A stretch of DNA of 64,000 nt from Azospirillum sp. 412522 (GCF_019805165.1 NZ_RWIJ01000028.1:18300-82299), one strand, 5' to 3'. Shown: positions 43,251-52,170, counted from the first letter of the stretch. Program-made: numbers and translations. The notes: generated by a model not told the origin, from the sequence alone.

Positions 43251-44624
43251 ATGATGGAGACAGCGCCGATGCCGGCACTCGCCACCCTCGCGGCGGAACT
43301 CGACCGGCTGCCGACGCGCCGATGGCGCGGGGAGATCCGCTCGGCCGCCGGCATGACGCTGGAGGTCGACGGGCTGCAGCGCGTGCTGTCGGTCGGCGAC
43401 AAATGCCATGCCGAGACGCTGCGCGGCGGGCGCGTGCTGTGCGAGACCATCGGCTTCCGCAATGGCCGCTCGCTGCTGATGGCCTTCGACAACCTCGACG
43501 GCGTGGCGGAGGGCTGCGCCGCCGTCACCGACGACACCGCCTTCACGCTCAGGCCCGGTCCGGGCTGGCTCGGCCGGGTGGTGAACGCGCTGGGCGAGCC
43601 GATCGACGGCAAGGGACCGCTGGTGAACGGCGAGCATCCACGGTCCCTGCGCCAGCCGCCGCCGGCCGCCTGCGCCCGGCGCCGGGTCGGCAGGCGGATC
43701 GACAGCGGCATCCGGGTGATCGACAGCTTCGTGCCGCTTTGCCGCGGCCAGCGGCTGGGCGTCTTCGCCGGGTCGGGCGTCGGCAAATCGACCCTGCTGG
43801 CGATGGTCGCCCGCCATGCCGAGGCCGACGCCATCGTCATCGGCCTGATCGGCGAGCGCGGGCGCGAGGTGCGCGAGTTCATCCAGGACGATCTGGGAGC
43901 GGAGGGGCTGGCGCGCTCCGTCGTCATCGTCGCCACGTCGGACGAGCCGCCGCTGATGCGGCGCCAGGCGGCGCTGCTGACCATGACGGTGGCGGAGGAG
44001 ATGCGCGATGCCGGAGGCCAGGGGGGCAAGCATGTGCTCTGCCTGATGGACAGCGTCACCCGCTTCGCCATGGCCCAGCGCGAGATCGGGCTGGCCGCCG
44101 GGGAGCCGCCGACCGCCAAGAGCTATCCGCCCAGCGTCTTCGCCGAACTGCCCCGCCTGCTGGAACGCGCCGGGCCGGGGCCGGAAGACGGGGGAGACGG
44201 CGACATCACCGCCATCTTCACTGTTTTGGTCGATGGCGACGACCATGACGAACCGATCGCCGACGCGGTGCGCGGCATCCTCGACGGGCATCTGGTGCTC
44301 GACCGCCGGATCGCCGAGCAGGGACGCTATCCCGCCGTCAACTTGCTGCGCAGCGTGTCGCGCAGCCTGCCCGGCTGCCACGACGCGCGGGAGAACCGCA
44401 TCGTCGGCCACGCCCGCGCGCTGGCCGCCACCTATGATGGCATGAAGGAGATGATCCGGCTCGGCGCCTACAAGCGCGGCACCGATCCGGAGACCGACGC
44501 CGCCATCGACCTGCACCCGCGGCTTGAGGACTTCCTGCGCCAGGGGAAGGACGATCCCTCACCCTCCGCCGACAGCTTCGCGCGGCTGGGGGCGCTGCTC
44601 GCCGCCATCGGAGACCAAACATGA
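43251..44624 (+). CDS. fliI: Flagellar export ATPase FliI
   Basis: A 457-residue F1-like ATPase energising flagellar export. The Walker A is FAGSGVGKSTLLAM. The catalytic segment GLIGERGREVREFIQDDLG, and CLMDSVTRFAMAQREIGLAAG with the family's PTAKSYPPSVFAELPRLLER, are all intact. Two ATGs lie at the start (43251 and 43254). The next gene begins within its stop codon (ATGA). No fliJ is recognisable after it. Confidence 0.97.
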   Translation: MMETAPMPALATLAAELDRLPTRRWRGEIRSAAGMTLEVDGLQRVLSVGDKCHAETLRGGRVLCETIGFRNGRSLLMAFDNLDGVAEGCAAVTDDTAFTLRPGPGWLGRVVNALGEPIDGKGPLVNGEHPRSLRQPPPAACARRRVGRRIDSGIRVIDSFVPLCRGQRLGVFAGSGVGKSTLLAMVARHAEADAIVIGLIGERGREVREFIQDDLGAEGLARSVVIVATSDEPPLMRRQAALLTMTVAEEMRDAGGQGGKHVLCLMDSVTRFAMAQREIGLAAGEPPTAKSYPPSVFAELPRLLERAGPGPEDGGDGDITAIFTVLVDGDDHDEPIADAVRGILDGHLVLDRRIAEQGRYPAVNLLRSVSRSLPGCHDARENRIVGHARALAATYDGMKEMIRLGAYKRGTDPETDAAIDLHPRLEDFLRQGKDDPSPSADSFARLGALLAAIGDQT

Positions 44625-45229
44625 GCGTCAATACGAGCGTCAATACAAGGCTGGCCGCCCAGGCCGTCAGCCCGCCGGCCGCCCAGCGCAAACCGTCCGC
44701 CGAGCCGGAGGAGACGCTGGCCGACAGGATGAGCGTCGGGTTCGAGGACCTGCTGGACGTCGTCAACCCGCTCCAGCAATTGCCGGTGGTGTCGTCGGTC
44801 TACCGCGAGGCGACGGGAGAGGACATCTCGATCCCCGCCCGACTGGCCGGCGGCTTCCTGTTCGGCGGCTTGCCCGGCCTGATCGGCAGCGCCGCCATGG
44901 TCGCTTTCGAGGAGGTCACCGGCGACAGCGTGCTGGGCCATATCGGCAGTTTGCTGGAGGACGGGCCGGAGACCACCGTGGCGGAACGCGCGCCGGCGGG
45001 CACCCTGCCCTGGATGACCGGCGGCGGGGACGGTGCCGATCCGTCCCTGCCCTCTCCGCAATCCCTGGCCGAGGCCTTGCGCCGCAAATCCGCTTCAGCA
45101 GCGGAAACGGTGACCGCCGCTTCGGCGCCGGCAGACGAACAGCCGGCGCCGCAACTGCTGGCGAAACTCTACAGCCTGGAAGCGACGGCAAAGACCGGCA
45201 AGCCGGGGGCGGTGCGCAGGGACTCGTGA
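44621..45229 (+). CDS. Unknown protein coupled to fliI, glycine-rich membrane-like segment
   Basis: A 202-residue protein with no family I recognise. Residues 1-35 and 125-202 are polar and low in complexity. The centre (about 35-120) is better conserved in character, including a hydrophobic glycine-zipper stretch ARLAGGFLFGGLPGLIGSAA that could cross or touch the membrane. It occupies the place where fliJ normally lies, with a four-base overlap with fliI, but lacks the long coiled coil of FliJ. The first codons contain a perfect tandem 12-bp repeat (44623-44646). A flagellar role is inferred from position only. Confidence 0.7.
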   Translation: MSVNTSVNTRLAAQAVSPPAAQRKPSAEPEETLADRMSVGFEDLLDVVNPLQQLPVVSSVYREATGEDISIPARLAGGFLFGGLPGLIGSAAMVAFEEVTGDSVLGHIGSLLEDGPETTVAERAPAGTLPWMTGGGDGADPSLPSPQSLAEALRRKSASAAETVTAASAPADEQPAPQLLAKLYSLEATAKTGKPGAVRRDS

Positions 45230-45309
45230 CCAACCCTGACTTGCGCGGCACCGCCGGGCGCGGTTCAATGATGCGGAAACGGGATGCGGGATGAGCGGGC
45301 GGCCGGGCG

Positions 45310-45693
45310 ATGGACGGAAGCGACAGCATGGGAAAGGGACGGCGGCGGCTCTGGCTGCTGGTCGGCCATGGCGCGGTGGGGCTGGCGACCGCCGGCGCGT
45401 TCCTGCCGATCCTGCCCACCGTTCCTTTCCTGCTGGTCGCCGGCTGGGCCTATGCCCGCGGCAATCCCGAACTGCGCGAGCGGATGCGCAACGACCCGCG
45501 CTTCGGCCGCGCGGTGCGCGAGTGGCAGGACCGCGGCGCCATCCCGGTCAAGGCCAAGGTGATGGCGGTCGGCGGGATGTCGTCCAGCTTCGCCGTGCTG
45601 GCGCTGACGTCGCCCGGATACCCGGTGCTCGCCGGCACCGGGCTGGTCATGGCGGGGGCCGCCGCCTATGTGGTGTCCCGCCCGACTCCATAA
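45310..45693 (+). CDS. DUF454 (YbaN-like) inner-membrane protein
   Basis: A 127-residue membrane protein of the DUF454/YbaN family, with two or three hydrophobic helices. The family pattern GAFLPILPTVPFLLVAGWAYARG is shortened here in form but complete, followed by a PRFGRAVREWQDRGAIPVKAK cytoplasmic loop. Function is not established. It sits between the fliI unit and the convergent hflX, with a shared terminator region. Confidence 0.88.
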   Translation: MDGSDSMGKGRRRLWLLVGHGAVGLATAGAFLPILPTVPFLLVAGWAYARGNPELRERMRNDPRFGRAVREWQDRGAIPVKAKVMAVGGMSSSFAVLALTSPGYPVLAGTGLVMAGAAAYVVSRPTP

Positions 45694-45699
45694 GAAAAA

Positions 45700-45721
45700 G
45701 GGCCGCCGTTTCCGGCAGCCC
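45700..45721 (-). terminator. Terminator of hflX (also possibly of the DUF454 gene)
   Basis: On the minus strand, GGGCTGCC pairs with GGCGGCCC (one G-T pair) around a six-base loop, followed by TTTTTCTT. It lies 28 bp past the hflX stop and directly after the DUF454 stop on the other strand. Confidence 0.75.
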
Positions 45722-45748
45722 CCTTCCTTCAAGGTTTGAAAGCCCAGT

Positions 45749-47095
45749 TCAGGCCGCGACCCGCTCCTGCCCGATATGGCCCATGCGAGCCAGAATCGCC
45801 GGCTCGATGGCCACCCGCAGATGGGCGTGGCTGTCGTCGTCGCGGCGGCCGACCACCTCGCCATGGGCGTAGAGCCAGGCGAGCGTGGCGCCGTCGCCAT
45901 GTTCGACCTCCAGCTCCACCAGCTCGCGGCCGGCGGTCATCCGGTCGTCCAGGATGCGGAACAGCGTGTCCAGGCGCGCGCCGGTCGCGGCCGACAGCGC
46001 GCAGGCGTTGCCGGACCGTCCGGCGCGGGCGAGCACGGCGTCGAGTTCCGCCCCGTCCAGCAGGTCGATCTTGTTGGAGACCTCGACCACGCGCGGGTCG
46101 CGCTCCGGATCGATGCCAAGATCGGCCAGGATCGCCTCCACGTCGGCCTTCTGGGCCTCGGTGTCGGGATGGGCGATGTCGCGGACATGCAGGATGATGT
46201 CGGCCGCCTGCACCTCCTCCAGCGTGGCACGGAAGGCCGCGACCAGATGGGTCGGCAGGTCGGAGATGAAACCGACCGTGTCGGACAGGATCACCTTGCG
46301 CCCCGACGGCAGGACCACCTGACGCATCGTCGGGTCCAACGTCGCGAACAGCAGGTCCCGGGCGAAGACATCGGCGCCGGCCATCCGGTTGAACAGGGTG
46401 GATTTGCCGGCGTTGGTGTAGCCGACCAGCGCCACCACCGGATAGGGCACCTTGGCGCGCGCCTTGCGGTGCAGGCCGCGGGTGCGGCGGACGTCGTCCA
46501 GCTCCCGCTTGATCCTGACGATGCGGTTGCCGATCAGACGGCGGTCGAGCTCGAGCTGCGATTCGCCGGGGCCGCCGAGGAAGCCGAAGCCGCCGCGCTG
46601 GCGCTCCAGGTGGGTCCAGGACCGCACCAGCCGCGACTTCTGGTAGGTGAGAGAAGCCAATTCGACCTGGAGCTGGCCTTCATGGGTGCGGGCGCGGGCG
46701 CCGAAGATCTCCAGGATCAGCCCGGTGCGGTCGATGACCTTGGCGCCGAACGCCTTCTCCAGATTGCGCTGCTGCACCGGGGTCAGCGCATGGTCGACGA
46801 TGACGAGGTCGATGCTCTCGCCCGCCTCGCGCGCGTCCTCGATCAGCATTGCATACTGCTCGATGGCGCCGCCGCCCAGCAGGGTGGCGGGGCGCGGCTG
46901 GTTGACCTTGACCACGGCGGCCCGAACCACGTCGAGGTCGATGGCCGCGGCGAGGCCGACCGCCTCCTCCAGCGAGGCTTCGGGGCTGCGGTCGGTTTCG
47001 CTGGCGCGCAGGACGGGGTGGAGGACGAGGGCGCGGCCCAGGCTGGACCGCGGGGTTTGGATGGTTTGGGATTCGGTGGTCTGATGGGTGCCCAT
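45749..47095 (-). CDS. hflX: Ribosome-associated GTPase HflX
   Basis: A 448-residue GTPase that splits stalled ribosomes under stress. It has the N-terminal HflX domain (LLGGGAIEQYAMLIEDAREA; the linker with GGFGFLGGPGESQLELDRR). The G domain has VALVGYTNAGKSTLF, LFATLDPT, LSDTVGFISDLP and SNKIDLLD. The start at 47095 follows AAGGA; an open upstream extension adds only low-complexity Arg-rich residues. hfq, the common partner upstream, is not found in the 430 bp before it. Confidence 0.96.
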   Translation of the reverse strand: MGTHQTTESQTIQTPRSSLGRALVLHPVLRASETDRSPEASLEEAVGLAAAIDLDVVRAAVVKVNQPRPATLLGGGAIEQYAMLIEDAREAGESIDLVIVDHALTPVQQRNLEKAFGAKVIDRTGLILEIFGARARTHEGQLQVELASLTYQKSRLVRSWTHLERQRGGFGFLGGPGESQLELDRRLIGNRIVRIKRELDDVRRTRGLHRKARAKVPYPVVALVGYTNAGKSTLFNRMAGADVFARDLLFATLDPTMRQVVLPSGRKVILSDTVGFISDLPTHLVAAFRATLEEVQAADIILHVRDIAHPDTEAQKADVEAILADLGIDPERDPRVVEVSNKIDLLDGAELDAVLARAGRSGNACALSAATGARLDTLFRILDDRMTAGRELVELEVEHGDGATLAWLYAHGEVVGRRDDDSHAHLRVAIEPAILARMGHIGQERVAA

Positions 47096-47527
47096 GGGGT
47101 TCCTTATGGCGGCCCGGCGCCGGATGCGCGGGGCATGCGTCGAATACCGATCCCGACGGATCGGCCACGTGGAAGCCGGCATTCGACGCTGCCGGCGTGC
47201 GCGCATCGTTCGCGGATGCAAAGCTCGGGAACTGGGAAAAGGGGGGTCCTCTCCGGCCCCACCGGCGGCGCCACGGCACGGGGGAGGGTCGCGGCGGCCT
47301 GCGCGTCACGGAGCCGGAGAGGAGAGGGTCGGCAAACCCGAGGACGGGCGCCAAACCGGGGAACTTAGATCAAGGGAAGATCACCGAAGTTGCCGCGCCG
47401 CCCGGGAATGGGACTGGTCACGCGGTGTCGCGCTGGGATCGTGTCGGCACTGCCGGCACATCGCATAGATGTGGGTTTCGGCGCTCAAAACAAGGGCGCG
47501 AGGCCGATTTTTGCGGGGAGCAGCCCC
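47096..47527. other. Gene-free interval upstream of hflX with a long inverted repeat
   Basis: About 430 bp without a supportable gene. It holds perfect 10-bp arms CCTCTCCGGC (47248-47257) and GCCGGAGAGG (47313-47322), 55 bases apart, over a G/C-rich interior that could fold on the minus-strand leader of hflX. The part nearest 47470-47520 is less GC-rich. I searched by eye for an Hfq-like frame and found none. Confidence 0.45.
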
Positions 47528-48667
47528 TCATCGCCCCATGCTGTTGCGCGACGCCTGTTCGATGGTCTTGATGTGGGCGAGGCCGGGCAGGATTTCCGAG
47601 CGGATGAATTCCAGCCGGCGCACCGGGCCGCCGCCGCGGCCGAAACGGTGTTTCCACAAATTCATCTTCACCGCCAGCCCGCACAGCACGCCGCCGATGG
47701 TCAGGTGATGGGTGACGATCAGGTCGCGGATGCTGCGGAAGCTCTCCGGGTTAATGTCGCGCCAGAAGTCGCGGGAGCGGTTGTCGAAGCTCTCGAACCG
47801 CCCGGTGATCGAGGTGGCGATGTCGGTCAGGTCGTGGCCGATCTCGTCCAGCATGCGGCTCTGCCGGGCGTCGCGGCGCACCTCGCTGACCTGATACAGC
47901 TCCGCCATCCAGCCGAGGAAGCCCTGCACGTCGGGCACGATGTCGTCCAGGCAGCGCTTGAAATAGGCCAGCGACAGGAAGATGTCGGCATATTCCTCCA
48001 GGAAGGCCGGGATCTCCCCCAGCGGAATGTCGAGCCGGTCGGCGGTGAGCTGCAGCCGGCGCCGCGCCTCCTCGACGTCGGGCTGGGCGAACAGGCGCAC
48101 CAGATCGTCCATGCTGGCGATGTCCGCCCCCTGCACGCCATAGACGTGCTCGACCAGCGGCCGGGTGAAGACGCGCATGTAGTTGGTCAGCTCGGCCCGC
48201 TTGGCGGCCGACAGGCGGAGTGCGCCGGCTTCCTCGACATCGATGTGGAGGCGACGCAGCTCCAGCCGCAGGCTGTAGACGTCGAAGCTGGCCGCTTCGC
48301 CGATCTGCACGATCTTGCGCAGGTCGCGGCGGAACTCCGGGCCGTCGATGCCGAAGCATTTCGACAGCTGGTTGATGCCGATCTGGCCGCTGCCGGTCTG
48401 GGCGTCGTTGAAAAGCTCCGCCACCGTTTCCAGCCGGACATTCTTGATCAGCCGCGCCCGGCGCAGCCCCGGCGTCTCCAGCGGCAGGATCGACAGGGGC
48501 AGGATGTGCAGAGCGTCGCGCCCGTCATCCTCCGCCGTCGATGGTGGGGGTTGCAGACGGACCGCGCCGGCGCCGGTGGTGGCGGGCGGGCGGATACGGT
48601 CGCGGCCCTTGCGGTCCTGTAAGTCGCCGGACCTGCGGTCCTGTGAAGTGCCGGCTGGAGGCTGCAC
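47528..48667 (-). CDS. Unknown helical protein at the end of the flagellin operon
   Basis: A 379-residue protein with no signal peptide or membrane helix. The first 50 residues are polar and low complexity. The rest is predicted almost entirely helical, with many Arg/Asp/Leu heptads. I recognise no domain or catalytic motif. The GTG start is backed by GGGAGGAG seven bases upstream. It begins 40 bp after the DUF1217 gene on the same strand, and the order flagellin-flaF-flbT-flaG-DUF1217-this gene suggests a flagellar role. A role in filament assembly or its control is possible but only by position. Confidence 0.7.
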   Translation of the reverse strand: MQPPAGTSQDRRSGDLQDRKGRDRIRPPATTGAGAVRLQPPPSTAEDDGRDALHILPLSILPLETPGLRRARLIKNVRLETVAELFNDAQTGSGQIGINQLSKCFGIDGPEFRRDLRKIVQIGEAASFDVYSLRLELRRLHIDVEEAGALRLSAAKRAELTNYMRVFTRPLVEHVYGVQGADIASMDDLVRLFAQPDVEEARRRLQLTADRLDIPLGEIPAFLEEYADIFLSLAYFKRCLDDIVPDVQGFLGWMAELYQVSEVRRDARQSRMLDEIGHDLTDIATSITGRFESFDNRSRDFWRDINPESFRSIRDLIVTHHLTIGGVLCGLAVKMNLWKHRFGRGGGPVRRLEFIRSEILPGLAHIKTIEQASRNSMGR

Positions 48668-48706
48668 GGCTGGACTCCTCCCGCCTGGGTGAGCCCCGCA
48701 GCCCGG

Positions 48707-49498
48707 TCAGAAGCGCGGGAATCTCATCAGCGTCATGGTGATGGACGGATCGATGGAGATGACCGAGGCCCGGCCACTGCGGGAGATCGGTCCGATCGAC
48801 GGCATGGCGGCGGTGGCGGTCGAACCGCCGTTGCGCATGTCGTACATCGCGGCGAAGCGGTCGAGGAACTTGGCGACCTTCGCCGGATTCTTCAGGTCGG
48901 CGATGTCCATCCGCTTTTCCAGCAGCGCCTTCTGCTTGTCGACGTCGAGCAGCGCCGTCTGGTCCGGCAGGCCCAGCGCGGTATAGACCACCTTGCGCAG
49001 GGCGTTGTCGGCCATCACCTGATACCAGTTGGTGATGTTCGACGAGCGCCGCTGGAAATAGAGGCCGAGCCGCACCGCCGGGTTCCGGTCCTCCGATTCC
49101 ACCTCCAGCGTCACGTCGACGTAGCGGTCGACGATGGCCTGGACGACGGCCGGCTGTTTCAGGTTGTCGCCGCCATTCTCGGCGAAGCCCAGGATGGTCG
49201 CCATCTCGCGGAACTTGGTGTCGCTCATCCGGTTGGCGGTGGAATACTGGTCGGTCACCCCCTCCTCCAGCACCTTGCGGATCAGGCCGCGCGACTTGGC
49301 CTGGCTGCCGAGGTCGAAGGCCTCCAGGACGAAGCGGTAGAGCTTGTCGTCCTTCATGAAGTCTTCGGTGCTGGTGATCTTGCCGATGTTGTCCTGGAAG
49401 TAGGCGATGGCCCGCTGCACCGCCGGGCGGCTGCGCACCGCCTGTTCGTAGCGGTCGTGGTTCTTGCTGACCATGCGCAGGTCGACGAGCGTCGTCAT
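48707..49498 (-). CDS. DUF1217 flagellum-associated protein
   Basis: A 263-residue protein of the DUF1217 family, found in flagellar operons of alphaproteobacteria, where its exact task is unknown. The family pattern is visible as repeated helical blocks: QRAIAYFQDNIGKITSTEDF, FVLEAFDLGSQAKSRGLIRK, then NITNWYQVMADNALRKVVYT. The C-terminal 40 residues are Ser/Ile-rich. It overlaps the FlaG-like gene by four bases. Confidence 0.85.
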   Translation of the reverse strand: MTTLVDLRMVSKNHDRYEQAVRSRPAVQRAIAYFQDNIGKITSTEDFMKDDKLYRFVLEAFDLGSQAKSRGLIRKVLEEGVTDQYSTANRMSDTKFREMATILGFAENGGDNLKQPAVVQAIVDRYVDVTLEVESEDRNPAVRLGLYFQRRSSNITNWYQVMADNALRKVVYTALGLPDQTALLDVDKQKALLEKRMDIADLKNPAKVAKFLDRFAAMYDMRNGGSTATAAMPSIGPISRSGRASVISIDPSITMTLMRFPRF

Positions 49499-49872
49499 GC
49501 CTCGACCTCCCCGGTCCTTTCGCCCTCGCCTTGCGGGAGGACGGGGTCCTCGTCGGCCGCATCGGTTTCGGCGCCGTAGCCGGCGGGGATGCGCATGATG
49601 ACCTCCCCCGTCGCGGTGTCGAGCACCTCGGTGTAGAGCCGCCGCGTGTCGGGATCGAGGTTGACGCGGTAGGGCCGGGTGGCATGCTTCGCCTCCGCCT
49701 CGGACGCGTCCGTCTTCGCGGTGCGCTCCACCACCTCGGCCGGTTTGGTCGTCTCGGCCTGGGCGGCGCGCAGGCGGTCGGCCTGACGCTGGCGCGCTTC
49801 GGCGATGATGTCGGCGCTGGCGGTGGAGCGCTCGCCGGAGGGGCCGCTCACGCCGGTGACGGGAGTGGGCAT
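49495..49872 (-). CDS. FlaG-like flagellar protein
   Basis: A 125-residue protein. The N-terminal half is disordered and rich in Ala/Glu. The core YRVNLDPDTRRLYTEVLDT followed by GEVIMRIPAGY matches the FlaG pattern (a beta core ending in GEVIRQIP). FlaG proteins influence filament length and are exported with flagellin. The start at 49872 was chosen over a longer Arg/Pro-rich extension because it ends just after flbT's stop (5-bp gap). A four-base overlap with the DUF1217 gene suggests coupled translation. Confidence 0.75.
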   Translation of the reverse strand: MPTPVTGVSGPSGERSTASADIIAEARQRQADRLRAAQAETTKPAEVVERTAKTDASEAEAKHATRPYRVNLDPDTRRLYTEVLDTATGEVIMRIPAGYGAETDAADEDPVLPQGEGERTGEVEA

Positions 49873-49876
49873 GGCG

Positions 49877-50338
49877 TCAACCTCCCGACTGGTGGCCCGG
49901 ATGGTGGCCGATTCCGCTGGCCGGCATGGCGGGGGCGGGGGCGGACGGCGGAGCCGCCAGCAGCGTGCCCTCATACTCCATGACCGGGCGCAGGGCGGAC
50001 AGCGCCTTGTAATAGTCGCGCTCGCCGATATGGCTCATGGCGCGGGCGATGCGGTCCTGGATGTCGGGGCGGCCGAAGGCGGTGTAGAGCTGCGCCATCA
50101 TCGCCGCGACCGCGCCGCTGCCGCCGGCGGCGACCTCGGGATCGAGCAGCATGCTCTGGATCAGGAAATAGGCGCGGCGCACCGGGGTCACCGCATCCTC
50201 CTCCTGGAGGATGTCGCTGCCGCGGATGATCTGGGCGAAGTTGGAGATCGTCAGGGTGTAGCGGCGGTTCTCGTTCTGCACGACGCAGCCGTTGATGACC
50301 ACCCGCTCGCACGGCTTCAGGCGCAGCTTAAGTGCCAT
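49877..50338 (-). CDS. flbT: Flagellin synthesis repressor FlbT
   Basis: A 153-residue protein of the FlbT family. In Caulobacter and rhizobia, FlbT binds the 5' leader of flagellin mRNA and limits its translation until the hook is finished. The family start LKLRLKPCERVVINGCVVQN and RRAYFLIQSMLLDP are present. The last 30 residues are a Pro/His/Gly-rich tail beyond the usual end. It overlaps flaF by 11 bp. Confidence 0.95.
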   Translation of the reverse strand: MALKLRLKPCERVVINGCVVQNENRRYTLTISNFAQIIRGSDILQEEDAVTPVRRAYFLIQSMLLDPEVAAGGSGAVAAMMAQLYTAFGRPDIQDRIARAMSHIGERDYYKALSALRPVMEYEGTLLAAPPSAPAPAMPASGIGHHPGHQSGG

Positions 50339-50735
50339 AGGACAGATCCTCCGTCGCCAGCTCCCGCGCGGGCTGCGCCGCCCCTTGGGCCGCCCCTTGC
50401 AAGCCCTGCATCACCGATCGGTTGATGTGGAGCAGCAGGTCGATGCCGCCCTCGCCGCGCAGGACCCGCTGGGTGTTGCGGTTCACCGCGAAGGACAGCG
50501 AGACGAGGCCGGCGCGCAGGCCCTCCGGCAGGGCGTTGCCGTCCTCCAGCAGGTCGGCGCGCAGGGCGTTCCACAGCTCCAGGTTCCGCCACAGCGCGTC
50601 CTTCAGCTCGGTGGAGCGCCAGTCTGCGTGACGGTTGCCCTCCAGCGCCAGGGTGATCCGCAGGAAGACCCGGTACTCGATCTTTCGCGGGTCGTCGCAC
50701 TCGGCAATGGTCTGATGGTAGGCGGCGATGCTCAT
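50328..50735 (-). CDS. flaF: Flagellar regulator/chaperone FlaF
   Basis: A 135-residue protein of the FlaF family, which acts opposite to FlbT in promoting flagellin production and secretion. The family features include RVFLRITLALEGNRH, LKDALWRNLELWNALRADL, and GLVSLSFAVNRNTQRVLRG. It follows the flagellin gene on the same strand with a hairpin between them. The start at 50735 begins MSIAAYHQTIAECDDPR; a longer upstream frame is not supported. Confidence 0.93.
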   Translation of the reverse strand: MSIAAYHQTIAECDDPRKIEYRVFLRITLALEGNRHADWRSTELKDALWRNLELWNALRADLLEDGNALPEGLRAGLVSLSFAVNRNTQRVLRGEGGIDLLLHINRSVMQGLQGAAQGAAQPARELATEDLSYGT

Positions 50736-50874
50736 GGGCGCGCCCCTGCGATGGGGTCCTTGGCGGCGGGATGCCGGACCGGTTGCGGTGGTTTGGCGAC
50801 GGATGCGTGGGTCGAAGCCGTCGGCGATGCCCGCTCCGCTCCGATGCGGACGGCATGAACGGGCATGGCCGACG

Positions 50875-50916
50875 GGGCGGCGCCATCGCCCAGGGGATTG
50901 GACGACGGCGCCGCCC
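50875..50916 (-). terminator. Strong hairpin after the flagellin gene
   Basis: GGGCGGCGCC (50875-50884) and GGCGCCGCCC (50907-50916) are perfect 10-bp arms around a 22-base loop, starting 9 bp beyond the flagellin stop on the minus strand. There is no T-run. It may protect the flagellin message and allow only part of the transcripts into flaF/flbT. Confidence 0.6.
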
Positions 50917-50925
50917 ATCAGGGGC

Positions 50926-52170
50926 TTAGCGGAACAGCGACAGGATGTTCTGCGGACCCTGGTTGGCGATCGACAGAGCCTGGATGGCGAGCTGCTGCTG
51001 GACCTGGAGGGCCTGCAGGCGGCTCGATTCCTCGTTCATGTCGGCGTCGACCAGGGCGCCGATGCCCTTGTTCATCGAGTCGGTCAGCTTGGACACGAAG
51101 TCGTTCTGCACCGACACGCGGTTCTCGATCGAACCGATGACCGCCGACTTGCCGATGGCGCTGTCGAGCAGCTTGTTGATGACCTCGAGCGACTTCTTGG
51201 AGTTGTTGACCACGTCGATCTGGGTCAGGTCGGCGAGACCGCCGAAGGCGTCGCTTTCCTTCGAGCCGACCCACAGGCCGGAGATCTGGGCGGTGAAGTT
51301 GCCGTCGGCGTTCACGTCCTGGTCGGTGAATTCCAGCGTGTCGCCGTTGAAGGCAACCTGGAAGTCGGCACCGGCGGTGTTCAAGGCGGCGTTGACGGCC
51401 GTCACCAGGTTGCCCTGGGTGGTGGCGAGGTCGGTGTCGTAGGTCTGCGCCGACAGGTCGACCGACACGTCGACCTTGCTGCCGTCCTCCTTGGTGACCG
51501 TCAGCGTCAGGGCGCCGAGGCCCAGGTTCTGGCCGTCGATGAAGGTGGTGTCCGGCGCGCCGAGCTTGATGCCGACAGACGCCTTCAGGTCATTGGTCGA
51601 GTCGACCTGCTGCTCGATGGTGGCCTTGCCGACGATCGACTCCACGCGCATGTCCTGGCGCTGGAATTCGATGTAGCTCGGGTCGACGGTGCTGTCGCTG
51701 CGGCTGAGCGAGGCGAGGATCGAGACGTCCTTGTCCTTGGCCGTGCCGTCGTTGGAGTAGGTGACGCGCAGCAGGTTGTCGCCGTTGAAGGAGGCGTCGG
51801 CGGCGGCGCCCTTGATCAGCTTCACCAGCTGGTCGACGTCGTTCTGGATCAGCGACTTGTCGACGCCGTTGGTCTGGCCGGCGATGACGCGGGCCTTCAG
51901 CGTCTGCAGGTTCTCGACGATGTTCTTGGAGGCCACCGACGCGGTGTTGGTGGTGCCGGACCCCAGCTCCAGCGATTCCTTCACCGCCTTGAAGCCGGCG
52001 ACGTCGGCCTTCATGGTGGTGGCGATCGACCAGTAGGCGGCGTTGTCCTTGGCGTTGTTGACCTTCAGGCCGGTCGAGATGCGGTCCTGCGTGGTCTCCA
52101 GATCCCCGGTCACGCGACGCAGGGTCTGCAGCGCGGTCATGGCGGAGGTGTTCGTCATAATCGAGGCCAT
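50926..52170 (-). CDS. Flagellin, short rhizobial/lateral type
   Basis: Filament subunit, 414 residues. The conserved D0/D1 ends are clear: an N-terminal TNTSAMTALQTLRRVTGDLE, then STGLKVNNAKDNAAYWSIAT, and a C-terminal RLQALQVQQQLAIQALSIA with the end SLFR. The middle domain, about 150-300, is variable. The DNAAYWSIATTM segment is typical of rhizobial flagellins and lateral LafA-type proteins. The start at 52170 (MASIMTNTS) is supported by GGAG upstream; a longer frame lacks support. Transcription is probably from the 52171-52343 region, which holds the shared motif. The 115-base leader is a likely FlbT target. Confidence 0.96.
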   Translation of the reverse strand: MASIMTNTSAMTALQTLRRVTGDLETTQDRISTGLKVNNAKDNAAYWSIATTMKADVAGFKAVKESLELGSGTTNTASVASKNIVENLQTLKARVIAGQTNGVDKSLIQNDVDQLVKLIKGAAADASFNGDNLLRVTYSNDGTAKDKDVSILASLSRSDSTVDPSYIEFQRQDMRVESIVGKATIEQQVDSTNDLKASVGIKLGAPDTTFIDGQNLGLGALTLTVTKEDGSKVDVSVDLSAQTYDTDLATTQGNLVTAVNAALNTAGADFQVAFNGDTLEFTDQDVNADGNFTAQISGLWVGSKESDAFGGLADLTQIDVVNNSKKSLEVINKLLDSAIGKSAVIGSIENRVSVQNDFVSKLTDSMNKGIGALVDADMNEESSRLQALQVQQQLAIQALSIANQGPQNILSLFR

